Source: Christensenella timonensis (GTDB lineage: Bacteria > Bacillota > Clostridia > Christensenellales > Christensenellaceae). From it: a DNA stretch of 64,000 nucleotides. Location of the stretch: contig NZ_FLKP01000002.1 of assembly GCF_900087015.1 (NCBI RefSeq), positions 1,054,001 through 1,118,000 of the forward strand, in the 5' to 3' direction. A program made the translations under genes and the position numbers. The notes under the pieces are model-generated. The model was not told the origin of the DNA. It saw only the letters and a list, made by a program, of their open reading frames with translations, and searched no databases. Numbering within the stretch: the stretch's first letter is position 1; each line of letters starts with the position of its first letter. Of the stretch, positions 24,891 to 32,977 are shown piece by piece.

Positions 24891-26735
24891 TTAGCTGCCC
24901 ATCGGGCCACCGCCGGTGCCGCCCGGCATACCGCCGCCGCTGGGCATTTCTACACCGCCGCCCGGCATACCGCCCATGCCACCGCCGGGGAAAGTGGATT
25001 GCCCGGAAGAATCGGTGGATGCGGATTGTTCATATATGATCTGCTCCCCTTCGGAAAGCCCGGAAGTGATCTCCACATTGGTACCGTCCGAAAGGCCGGT
25101 TTCCACCGTTCTTCGTTCACTCATACCACTCTCGCCGTCCGGACTGCCCGCAACCAGTACAAATTTTTCGCTGCCGGATTCCTGAAGGGCGTCGAGCGGG
25201 ATCAGCAGCACGTTTTCGCTGGTGGCGATGGAAATCGTCGCCGTCGCGTTCATGCCGGCCATGACGGCCGCATCGCCGACGTCCGTTAAGGTGATGGTGA
25301 CGGGGTAGGTCGTCACGCCCGACTGGATATTGCCGGAAGCGGATATTTTGCTGACCGTACCATGGAAAGTCTCCTCAGGAAGCGCATCTAGGACGATGGT
25401 TACGTCCTGTCCCTCCTGCACGGACATGATATCAAGTTCGTCAATGCTGACGCTTCCCGTATAGCCGTTGCCCGGCATGATGGTGCTCTGGGGCGTATTG
25501 CCGGTTACCGGATTATTGATATAGATTTCGGTTATGCCGCTGATGGGAATGATGGTATCCGTGGAGGGATCGGCAAGCGGTATGGTATTGGAACCGCTTT
25601 GTGCGGCTGCGGACAGGAGCAGGATGGAACTTTCTGCTGTCTCCAAAGAACCAGAGGCCATGGAAACTGCAGGCGTTCCCGTAGCGGACAAAGACTGCGC
25701 ACTGCTGGAAGAGCTGTCCGTTGCAGAAGAATCGGATGTGCCTGATATGGACACGCTGCTGACCGTTCCCGCCGTTTTTGCGGTAATCGTATTCGTCTGC
25801 TCATACTGTAATAGTGTGCGTAGTACATCCTCGTATTGCGTCCGTTCCGCGAGCAGGGAAGCGTATTCTTCAGAAGCACCGGCTTCCTGTAAGGTGATGA
25901 GCGTAGCGCCGCTGCCGACACTTTCATTGAGGGAAACATCGACGCTTGCAACCGTTCCCCCGTTGCCCAGGATATGGATGGGGGCATTGATTTCAAGGGT
26001 ACCCGTACCAAGCTGCGTTCCATCCTCTGCTGCGATATTTACCGTGTCGCCATACGTGGGGCCGTTATCCGTCAGGGTGACCGTACACGATCCGGCGGAG
26101 AGGGAGGTTACGGTACCTGTTTTTGTCGTGCCGTCGGAAAGCGTCACGACAACGCTGCTGCCGGAAGAAACCGTATCTGCCGCCGCAGGCTGGAACGTTA
26201 CCTTCATTTTACCGTCGATGGAAAGTACGACCAGCGAACCGCTTGCGTTGATCGTTGATTGTGTGTCCATTCCTTCTTCCGCAAAAATCTGTTTAATACG
26301 GCCGGAAACGTAGGTGGTGATATATCTGGAACTGCTCTCGTCTTTGGCACTGTCTATTTGGGAATCGAGCGAAGAAAGCGTGGATTGTGTATCGGAAATC
26401 GCCGCCTTTACAGACGCAGGATCGAGCGTTGCGAGCGTATCGCCCTCGGCAACGGTATCCCCCGCTTCCACAAGGACGCTTTCCACAGTAACGCCGGACG
26501 GGATCTTGATATCCGCAGTCTCTTGCGTAGCGAGGTTGCCGGAACCGACAACCGTTGTTTCGATCGTCCCTGTTTCAACGGTCGCAGTCTGCATGATAGA
26601 AGCCATAGCGCTGGCATCCGGCCGGAAGAGGCCAGGTACTAAAAAAACTGCGAGCAAAACTGCCGCAGCTATGATTGCGGTCAATACAATCCATTTCTTT
26701 TTGGTCATCTTCTTGTTTTTTTTGTTCTTACTCAT
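24891..26735 (-). CDS. Membrane-fusion/adaptor protein of MacAB-like efflux system
   Basis: A 614-residue protein, longer than the usual 350-450. It has a basic N terminus, one membrane helix (about 15-33), a biotinyl-lipoyl half (ADIKIPSGVTVESVLVEAGD), an Asp/Ser-rich middle with extra beta segments and a Ser/Ala-rich stretch near 330-370, a beta-barrel part (SVSIDELDIMSVQEGQDVTI), and a tail of Gly, Met and Pro (GGGMGGMPGGGVEMPSG). This is the HlyD/MacA-like adaptor that links the permease to substrate on the outer face. AGGAGG is five bases before the start. The inserted domains and tail are unusual; their role is unknown. Confidence 0.87.
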   Translation of the reverse strand: MSKNKKNKKMTKKKWIVLTAIIAAAVLLAVFLVPGLFRPDASAMASIMQTATVETGTIETTVVGSGNLATQETADIKIPSGVTVESVLVEAGDTVAEGDTLATLDPASVKAAISDTQSTLSSLDSQIDSAKDESSSRYITTYVSGRIKQIFAEEGMDTQSTINASGSLVVLSIDGKMKVTFQPAAADTVSSGSSVVVTLSDGTTKTGTVTSLSAGSCTVTLTDNGPTYGDTVNIAAEDGTQLGTGTLEINAPIHILGNGGTVASVDVSLNESVGSGATLITLQEAGASEEYASLLAERTQYEDVLRTLLQYEQTNTITAKTAGTVSSVSISGTSDSSATDSSSSSAQSLSATGTPAVSMASGSLETAESSILLLSAAAQSGSNTIPLADPSTDTIIPISGITEIYINNPVTGNTPQSTIMPGNGYTGSVSIDELDIMSVQEGQDVTIVLDALPEETFHGTVSKISASGNIQSGVTTYPVTITLTDVGDAAVMAGMNATATISIATSENVLLIPLDALQESGSEKFVLVAGSPDGESGMSERRTVETGLSDGTNVEITSGLSEGEQIIYEQSASTDSSGQSTFPGGGMGGMPGGGVEMPSGGGMPGGTGGGPMGS

Positions 26736-26857
26736 GAACGCCTCCTGAACGTTTCCGTTTTTTGATCATGTGTTCATTATGGAAGCGGTATGTGAAGGCT
26801 GTATGAAAAAGAGGTGAAGAATGGCTTAAGATTGGATCATTGCCGGTGCATTGACAA

Positions 26858-26886
26858 TTGACTTTTACTATCCGTTATGCTATCAT
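26858..26886 (+). promoter_or_regulatory. Promoter of tRNA-Leu(CAA)
   Basis: TTGACT at 26858-26863, 17 bases, TATCAT at 26881-26886, about 20 bases before the tRNA. Confidence 0.75.
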
Positions 26887-26905
26887 TTTTAAGTCAACAT
26901 TTCAG

Positions 26906-26992
26906 GCCGAAGTGGTGGAACTGGCAGACGCGCTGGACTCAAAATCCTGTGGTAGCGATACCGTGTGGGTTCGATTCCCACCTTCGGCACCA
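26906..26992 (+). tRNA. tRNA-Leu (CAA)
   Basis: Acceptor arms GCCGAAG and CTTCGGC with discriminator A and an encoded CCA at 26990-26992. The anticodon loop CTCAAAA gives anticodon CAA, reading UUG. A long variable arm and a GGTTCGATTCC T-arm are present, as expected for tRNA-Leu. The anticodon stem has one T-T mismatch by my pairing. Confidence 0.95.
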
Positions 26993-26994
26993 AT

Positions 26995-27028
26995 AAAAAG
27001 CCTTTAACCATGCGGTTAGAGGCTTTTT
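26995..27028 (+). terminator. Terminator after tRNA-Leu(CAA)
   Basis: AAAAAGCCT...AGGCTTTTT hairpin with inner TTAACC/GGTTA pairing, three bases after the tRNA CCA. Confidence 0.8.
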
Positions 27029-27158
27029 GATTTCTGCTTTTCGATCGGTCATAGGTACCGATAAACCGGCCCTGCATTCCTGTCTTTTATAATGGCGCCG
27101 CCGCTGTGGAAGAACATCATAGGGGCTTTGGAAAGATAGGGGCGGAAGAATATATGGA

Positions 27159-27410
27159 TTACTTTAAAAACTGCCTGATACGTTTTCGGTTTTGCCGGTA
27201 TCTGCAAATACCGACCGTCAGAAAGAAGATGCCGGCGCCGATAAAGGCAATGCCCACAGGAACCGCAAAGGGCAATTCCAGGAGAATGATGATCCCGGCG
27301 CCCGAAGCGACAAAACCAATAAAAGTGCGGACATAAGCAAGGAAGGTGCGCTCGTTCGCCAGCATGGTACGCTCATAGGCTAGCTGGTCGGTGGTCGATT
27401 TATTATCCAT
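27159..27410 (-). CDS. DUF202-family small membrane protein
   Basis: An 83-residue protein matching DUF202 (YidH-like): the motif ANERTFLAYVRTFIGFVASG leads into the first of two membrane helices (about 28-48 and 50-70), with a basic C terminus. Function unknown in the family. An extended -10 TGGTATAAT lies on the minus strand at 27451-27443. Confidence 0.85.
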   Translation of the reverse strand: MDNKSTTDQLAYERTMLANERTFLAYVRTFIGFVASGAGIIILLELPFAVPVGIAFIGAGIFFLTVGICRYRQNRKRIRQFLK

Positions 27411-27506
27411 ACAAGCCTCGCATAAAAATTTTTGATTACCAAATTATACCATGTGAGGCTAAGCGGGGCAAGAGCATACCATTGCGAACCCCGCCTTCGA
27501 CAACGG

Positions 27507-27535
27507 AAAATCCGTTTAAAAAAAACGGATTTTTT
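27507..27535 (+). terminator. Intrinsic terminator with no gene in front of it
   Basis: AAAATCCGTTT pairs with AAACGGATTTT and is followed by further T residues. It lies between divergent genes (DUF202 to the left, glycosyltransferase to the right), so no visible gene ends here. GCGGGG/CCCCGC pairing at about 27463-27494 precedes it. A small RNA from about 27450 is possible. Confidence 0.6.
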
Positions 27536-27696
27536 ATGGTAAGCACATCAGTTTTTTAAGTTTTCTTTAACTTTGCTGTAAACGGCTCCCGTTTTGTTGT
27601 ATCTGCGTCCTGTTCGTGGTAACGTTAAAATGGTTTTTTTGATTTATGATGCATAGAAGATACAATTTGGTTTTAAAGTAATACGGTAAGCAGGGT

Positions 27697-29082
27697 ATGC
27701 GCAGAAGGGCACATGGCAAAATGACAGCAAAATTGGGGAAAACAACAGTTTGGGACGTGGTCAGGCGGGAGCACATCATATTTTTGGCGCTCGTCTTTGT
27801 TTTCTATTTTTTCTGGAGTCTGGCCCAGCCGCCGCTGGCAGCGCCGGACGAAGGGATGCGCTACCAGATCCCGCAGTTCCTTTTTGAAAATGGTTACCTG
27901 CCGCACGGGGCGGAGGAAGCGATCCGTAACCCGCAATGGGGAATTTCTTATGGGTTTGCGCCATATGTTTCCCAGATCCTGGGTGTGCCGTTCATGAAAA
28001 TTGCAGGAATATATACAAGCGATCCCGGCACTCTCGTCGTGGCGGCGCGTTTGGTGAACGTTATTTTTGCAACGCTTACGGTATGGATCAGCTTCAAAAT
28101 CGCGGCGCGTTTGTTCGGGCGGAGGATATACCGCCTGCTTTTTGTCGTGCTGGTTGCGTTTTTGCCGCAGTTCATCTTCCTTTCCAGCTATATCAACAAC
28201 GACATGATGGCAATCTTTTCAACCTCCCTGATCGTACTTGCCTGGGTAAGCGGGATAAAGGACAGGTGGCCGGTCAAAAGCTGCGTGATCCTTGGGATCG
28301 GTATGGGGCTGTGCGCACTTTCCTATTACAATGCATATGGTTTTTTGCTGTTGAGCGTAGTCCTGTTCTTTGCCTCCAACCTGCTGCTGGAAAAACGCAG
28401 CTTCCGCGAAAAGGAATTCCGCAAATCCGTCTATATTGTGGCAGGTTTGTTTTTGGCGATCGCGGCATGGTGGTTTATCCGCAATTATATCATTTATGAC
28501 GGGGATATCCTTGGTTTCCGGACGACGGAGCACTACCAGGAGCTTTATGCGATAGACAAGCTGAAGCCTTCTATGGTTGAAACTATCCAGCGGCAGGGAA
28601 TACCTCTCGGCGAAATGCTTGTGCAAAGAGGCTGGCTGCTGTTTACCTATTTGAGTATGGTTGGCTGCTTCGGTGCAATGGATATCTGGCTGCCTGTGTG
28701 GGTGTATGCGGTCTATACGGTCATCTTTGCCGTAGGAATGGCAGGATGTATCATGGCGCTTGTACGGTTTGCAAGGAGCGGGAACACGGACGGGAAACGC
28801 AGGAAATGGCTGCTGGGAACCTGTATGGTACTGGCAATCGTGATCCCCGTCGTTTTGAGCGCATATTATTCATACACGAGCGATTACCAGCCGCAGGGCA
28901 GGTACATACTTTCCTGCCTGATCCCGCTGATGCTTTTTATGACGGTCGGGATCAAAACGATACTGGAGAAAATTTGCAAAAATAAAAAAAGTGTGGCAAT
29001 TGCCCTGGCAGTTATTTGCCTGGCAGTCGCAGGGATCGCCGTTTACTGCTATTTCGGCGTATTATTACCTGCTTACCCCTGA
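27697..29082 (+). CDS. Membrane glycosyltransferase, GT-C/DUF2142-like
   Basis: A 461-residue multi-pass protein with about ten hydrophobic segments. The first external loop contains PPLAAPDEGMRYQIPQFL, with the acidic pair typical of lipid-phosphate-sugar dependent GT-C enzymes, and NNDMMAIFSTSLIVLAW later matches DUF2142/PMT-like proteins. It likely transfers a sugar from a polyprenyl phosphate donor at the outer face. The start is uncertain between ATG 27697 and ATG 27721; neither has a strong ribosome site. First gene of an operon with an aminotransferase and an ATP-grasp enzyme. Acceptor unknown. Confidence 0.75.
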   Translation: MRRRAHGKMTAKLGKTTVWDVVRREHIIFLALVFVFYFFWSLAQPPLAAPDEGMRYQIPQFLFENGYLPHGAEEAIRNPQWGISYGFAPYVSQILGVPFMKIAGIYTSDPGTLVVAARLVNVIFATLTVWISFKIAARLFGRRIYRLLFVVLVAFLPQFIFLSSYINNDMMAIFSTSLIVLAWVSGIKDRWPVKSCVILGIGMGLCALSYYNAYGFLLLSVVLFFASNLLLEKRSFREKEFRKSVYIVAGLFLAIAAWWFIRNYIIYDGDILGFRTTEHYQELYAIDKLKPSMVETIQRQGIPLGEMLVQRGWLLFTYLSMVGCFGAMDIWLPVWVYAVYTVIFAVGMAGCIMALVRFARSGNTDGKRRKWLLGTCMVLAIVIPVVLSAYYSYTSDYQPQGRYILSCLIPLMLFMTVGIKTILEKICKNKKSVAIALAVICLAVAGIAVYCYFGVLLPAYP

Positions 29083-29105
29083 AAAATAAGGAGAATGGAA
29101 CATCA

Positions 29106-30251
29106 ATGATTCGTTTTAATATCCCGCCTTGTGCGCCTAAAAGCCTCGAATATGTAAAAAAGGCGGTGGAAAATCACCAGATCTGCGGCGATGGGGAATT
29201 TACACAGCGCTGCAGCCAATGGCTGAAACTGCATTGCATGGCGGTAAACGTATTTCTGACTACGTCATGTACGCATGCACTGGAAATGGCAGCGCTGCTG
29301 TGCAGTATTATGCCGGGCGATGAAGTGATCATGCCGTCGTATACGTTTGTTTCCACGGCGAATGCCTTTGTGCTGCGCGGTGCAAAGATCGTATTTGTGG
29401 ATATCCGACCAGATACGATGAACATCGATGAAAGGCTTGTCGAGGATGCAATCACAGAACGGACGAAAGTGATCGTTCCCGTGCACTATGCAGGAATACC
29501 CTGTGAAATGGACGAGCTCAACCGGATAGCCAAAAAGCACGGACTGCTCGTGGTGGAGGACGCGGCACAGGCAGTGCTTTCCAGATATCACGGTAAAGCG
29601 GCGGGCACGCTTGGCGATTTCGGCTGCTTCAGCTTCCATGAAACCAAAAATTTCAGTATGGGGGAAGGCGGCGCGCTGCTTTTCAACAGTCCGGAATATA
29701 CGGAAGAAGCGGAGATCATCCGGGAAAAGGGGACGAACAGGAGCAAATTTTTCCGTGGACAGGTCGACAAATATACATGGATGGATTGCGGGTCGTCCTA
29801 TCTTCCCAGCGATATCAATGCGGCTTATTTGCTGGCGCAGTTAGAACAGGCAAAAGAAATCGTCGGCAGCCGTATGGACAGTTGGAACCATTACCATACG
29901 GGATTTGAGAAATTAAGCGAAAAGGGGCTGGTCGAGCGGCCGGTGATCCCCGATGGGTGTACGCACAATGCACATATGTATTATATCAAGGTGAAGGACC
30001 TTGGCGAGCGGACGGAGCTGATTTCTTTTTTGCAGAGCAAATACATTGAAACGGCTTTCCATTATATCCCGCTGCATAATGCGCCGGCCGGTAAGGAATT
30101 TGGCCGTTTCCACGGAGAAGACCGTTATACGACGGTGGAAAGCGAACGGCTTTTGCGGCTGCCGCTTTACTACGATATGAACAGCGACGATATCCAATAT
30201 GTGATACGGAGCATCTATGAATTCTATTTGCATAAAGGTACGGTAAAATGA
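29106..30251 (+). CDS. DegT/DnrJ/EryC1 aminotransferase, WecE/RffA-like
   Basis: A 381-residue PLP enzyme. The PLP lysine is Lys181 in FSFHETKNFSMGEGGALL, a block characteristic of dTDP-4-amino-4,6-dideoxygalactose transaminase (WecE); Asp152 in VVEDAAQ is the pyridine-N partner. It probably aminates a nucleotide 4-keto-6-deoxyhexose. ATG 29106 with AAGGAG upstream gives the family N terminus (IRFNIPP); upstream codons in frame lie in the glycosyltransferase gene. It overlaps the following ATP-grasp gene by four bases, so the two act together, for example in making a modified amino sugar. Confidence 0.92.
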   Translation: MIRFNIPPCAPKSLEYVKKAVENHQICGDGEFTQRCSQWLKLHCMAVNVFLTTSCTHALEMAALLCSIMPGDEVIMPSYTFVSTANAFVLRGAKIVFVDIRPDTMNIDERLVEDAITERTKVIVPVHYAGIPCEMDELNRIAKKHGLLVVEDAAQAVLSRYHGKAAGTLGDFGCFSFHETKNFSMGEGGALLFNSPEYTEEAEIIREKGTNRSKFFRGQVDKYTWMDCGSSYLPSDINAAYLLAQLEQAKEIVGSRMDSWNHYHTGFEKLSEKGLVERPVIPDGCTHNAHMYYIKVKDLGERTELISFLQSKYIETAFHYIPLHNAPAGKEFGRFHGEDRYTTVESERLLRLPLYYDMNSDDIQYVIRSIYEFYLHKGTVK

Positions 30252-31390
30252 AAAGGATTGCCATCGTTGGAGCGGGAGAATTCCAAAACCCGCTCATATT
30301 GAAAGCAAAAGAGATGGGTTATGAAACGCATGTTTTTGCCTGGAAGTGCGGCGACCCGGGCGAACAGGCAGCGGACTTTTTTTATCCTGTCAGCATCGTA
30401 GAGAAGGAAGAGATCCTTGGAATATGCCGCGGGATGCAGCCGGAAGGGATCGTCTCAATCGCCTCAGACCTGGCGATGGTCACAGTCAATTACGTCGCGC
30501 GCGAGCTGGAACTAGCGGGGAACAACGACGTGTGCACGCTGCGCACGACGAATAAGTTTGAAATGCGCAAAGCACTGTGCGATGCGGGAATCCCCACGCC
30601 TCGTTTTTGCCTGCTCGGCGTACAATGCAAGTCGCTGCCCCAGGATATGCATTATCCTTTGATTGTGAAACCGACAGACCGCTCCGGCAGCCGCGGGATT
30701 ACGAAAGTGGAAAATCCACAGGAGCTCATGGAGGCGGTGGACTGCGCGACGGCATATTCGTTCGAGCAAAAAGCGATCGCGGAAGAATTTATCGAGGGAG
30801 AGGAATACAGCTGCGAAAGCATTTCGTTTGCGGGAAAGCACACATGCCTTGCGATCACCAAAAAGTATACGACGGGCGCACCGCATTATATCGAAACGGG
30901 CCATGTGCAGCCTGCGGAATTTACAGAACGGGAAAGCGATAAAATCAAAATGGCGGTGACCTGTGCGCTTGATGCGCTCGATATTACCGTGGGCGCTTCG
31001 CATGCGGAGTTTAGAATCGGGCCAGACGGCGAAGTGCGTATCATAGAGGTCGGGGCGCGCATGGGTGGAGACTGTATCGGTTCGCACCTGGTTCCGCTTT
31101 GCACCGGATATGACTTCCTGAAAATGGTGATCGATGCGGCCTGCGGCAGGAAGCCGGAACTGGCCGCGGGGGATAAGGAAGAGGTTGCTGCGATACGCTT
31201 CATACTTACGGAAGGCGACCGGGAACAGCTGGAACAAATACGCCGGATCGCCCCCGGCATCATCGCCGCAGAAAGCCCGCTGAAGCCGTTTAACCCGGAA
31301 GGAGTGCTCGATAGCTCTACGCGCGCCGGGTATTATATCCTTGCGGGAAACAGGGAAAAAATCGTGGATTTCTTCGGCATGACCTTATGA
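30248..31390 (+). CDS. ATP-grasp enzyme
   Basis: A 380-residue protein with an N-terminal Rossmann-like part (IAIVGAGEFQNPLI) and an ATP-grasp domain from about 110: YPLIVKPTDRSGSRGITKV binds ATP, EEFIEGEEYSCESISF follows, and the Mg-binding end reads RIIEVGARMGGDCIGSHLVP. Such enzymes ligate a carboxylate to an amine. Translational coupling to the WecE-like aminotransferase suggests the amino sugar (or a derived amine) is the acceptor, giving an N-acyl or aminoacyl sugar; this is inference. Carbamoyl-phosphate or biotin carboxylase roles are excluded by size and context. Confidence 0.88.
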   Translation: MKRIAIVGAGEFQNPLILKAKEMGYETHVFAWKCGDPGEQAADFFYPVSIVEKEEILGICRGMQPEGIVSIASDLAMVTVNYVARELELAGNNDVCTLRTTNKFEMRKALCDAGIPTPRFCLLGVQCKSLPQDMHYPLIVKPTDRSGSRGITKVENPQELMEAVDCATAYSFEQKAIAEEFIEGEEYSCESISFAGKHTCLAITKKYTTGAPHYIETGHVQPAEFTERESDKIKMAVTCALDALDITVGASHAEFRIGPDGEVRIIEVGARMGGDCIGSHLVPLCTGYDFLKMVIDAACGRKPELAAGDKEEVAAIRFILTEGDREQLEQIRRIAPGIIAAESPLKPFNPEGVLDSSTRAGYYILAGNREKIVDFFGMTL

Positions 31391-31420
31391 GCGTATGCGT
31401 ATTATCTCGAAGGAACCGTT

Positions 31421-31449
31421 TTGATATTTCAGCCATACCATGTTATAAT
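31421..31449 (+). promoter_or_regulatory. Promoter of the ECF sigma gene
   Basis: TTGATA at 31421-31426, 17 bases, TATAAT at 31444-31449 preceded by TG, so also an extended -10. It looks SigA-dependent; no AAC/CGTC-type ECF self-promoter was seen. Confidence 0.75.
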
Positions 31450-31495
31450 AAGGCGGAAATCATTTCAAAAAATCATTCGGCTTCAAAGGGCGGTT

Positions 31496-32035
31496 ATGCA
31501 GGAAAAAGAGTGGATACTGGAGGCGCAGAAAGGGGATAGCGATGCTTTTTGTGCGCTGATCGGTAAATACGAAAACAAAATATATAACATTGCGTATAAA
31601 TTCATGCAGAACAGCTTTGACGCGCAGGACGCAGCCCAGGATGCGATTATCAAAATGTATGGCAGCATCCGGAAGTTTTCGTTCCAGTCGGCGTTTTCCA
31701 CATGGATGTACCGTGTGGTGGCCAATACGTGCCTTGACCTGATCCGCCGGCGTAAGCCGTCCGTACCCATGGAAGAATATACGGACGCCGCTGTGAGCAG
31801 GGACGGCAACCCGGACGAACAGGCGGAAAACAACGAGCTCGGCAGGAGCATCCGCGCGGCAGTGCAGGAACTGAGTGAAAAATACCGCACGGTACTCATC
31901 TTAAAGGACATGGAAGGCTTGAAGTATGAGGAAGTGGCGGAGATATTGTCCATTACGCCGGGAACGGTGAAGTCCCGTTTGTTCCGCGCACGTGAAAAGC
32001 TGCGCAGGATCTTGGAGGAAAAACGGATCGTCTGA
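31496..32035 (+). CDS. ECF-family RNA polymerase sigma factor
   Basis: A 179-residue sigma-70 factor with region 2 (AQDAAQDAIIKMYGSIRKF, about 46-64) and region 4 (EGLKYEEVAEILSITPGTVK then SRLFRAREKL). It directs RNA polymerase to a small stress or envelope regulon. ATG 31496 gives the family N terminus (EWILEAQKGD). No anti-sigma gene with a zinc motif follows; instead a secreted SIMPL lipoprotein gene starts 67 bases downstream, separated by a TGCGTCT/AGACGCA hairpin. Confidence 0.92.
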   Translation: MQEKEWILEAQKGDSDAFCALIGKYENKIYNIAYKFMQNSFDAQDAAQDAIIKMYGSIRKFSFQSAFSTWMYRVVANTCLDLIRRRKPSVPMEEYTDAAVSRDGNPDEQAENNELGRSIRAAVQELSEKYRTVLILKDMEGLKYEEVAEILSITPGTVKSRLFRAREKLRRILEEKRIV

Positions 32036-32102
32036 CCTGTATGGAACATAAATCCCCCTTGCTGCGTCTAATGGGAAAAGACGCAATCGAGGAGGAACGA
32101 TT

Positions 32103-32846
32103 ATGAAAAAAGGATTACTGGCTGCCGTTGCCATTTTGTGTATTGGTGCGTTTTTGCTGGCCGGGTGTGCCCAGCAGGTACAGCCGATCGGCGAACAGGC
32201 GGCAGCTTCTGCGACACCGGACAGCAAGCAGCAGGAGCAGAGCACGCTTACCTTAAGTGCAACAGAGACTGTGAAAGCCGCGCCGGACGTGGCATATATT
32301 TCGATCGGCGTACGTACAACGGGAAGCAGTGCGGAAGAAGCGCAGCGAGAAAACGCGCGGATCGCCGAGGGCTTTCTTACGGCGATTAAGGCGCAGGGCG
32401 TCAGCGAAGAAGACGTACAGACGCAAAATATCAATATTTACCAGGACTATGAAGACGCGAAGAAGACAGTGATGGAAAACACCTACAAAGTCACGGTGAA
32501 AAATGTGGACTCTGTGGGCAGCGTGATCGATGCGGCGGCAGCGGCAGGCGCCAATTATACCTATTCCCTTTCGTTTGACGTGCAAGACCGGGACACGGTA
32601 TATATGCAGGCGTTGTCACAGGCGATGGAGTCTGTGGGTACAAAAGCCAAGGCGATGGCCATGGCCGGCGGGTATACGATCGTGCGCCCGATCTCTATCA
32701 CGGAATCGGGTGCGGACAATGACGTGATGCCGTATGAATACGCGGCGGGCACGATGGACTCGAGGGCGGAAGGCGCGGCGACACAGGTAACGCCGCAGGA
32801 TATCGAGGTATCAGCCACGGTATCGGGTACTTACCTGATCCAGTAA
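32103..32846 (+). CDS. SIMPL-domain (DUF541) lipoprotein
   Basis: A 247-residue lipoprotein: signal peptide with lipobox LLAGC (Cys22), a Gln/Ser-rich linker, then a SIMPL/DUF541 domain with LTLSATETVKAAPDVAYIS near the start and YTYSLSFDVQDRD mid-way, ending ISATVSGTYLIQ-like (VSATVSGTYL). The family is periplasmic or extracellular, related to BP26/YggE, of uncertain role in envelope stress. GAGGAGG precedes the start. It follows an ECF sigma gene, and a strong terminator follows it. Confidence 0.88.
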   Translation: MKKGLLAAVAILCIGAFLLAGCAQQVQPIGEQAAASATPDSKQQEQSTLTLSATETVKAAPDVAYISIGVRTTGSSAEEAQRENARIAEGFLTAIKAQGVSEEDVQTQNINIYQDYEDAKKTVMENTYKVTVKNVDSVGSVIDAAAAAGANYTYSLSFDVQDRDTVYMQALSQAMESVGTKAKAMAMAGGYTIVRPISITESGADNDVMPYEYAAGTMDSRAEGAATQVTPQDIEVSATVSGTYLIQ

Positions 32847-32861
32847 AACCGATCTTGTTGC

Positions 32862-32894
32862 AAAAGGCGGCTTCGAGCTGGAGGCCGCCTTTTT
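32862..32894 (+). terminator. Terminator after the SIMPL gene
   Basis: AAAAGGCGGC pairs with GCCGCCTTTTT, five T residues at the end. Confidence 0.88.
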
Positions 32895-32977
32895 GATGCC
32901 TGCCGCGCGGGAATTGACGGGATTTGCAAAACAGAGTAGAATAAGACATATTTTTGAATCAGAGCGGAGAGATAACA

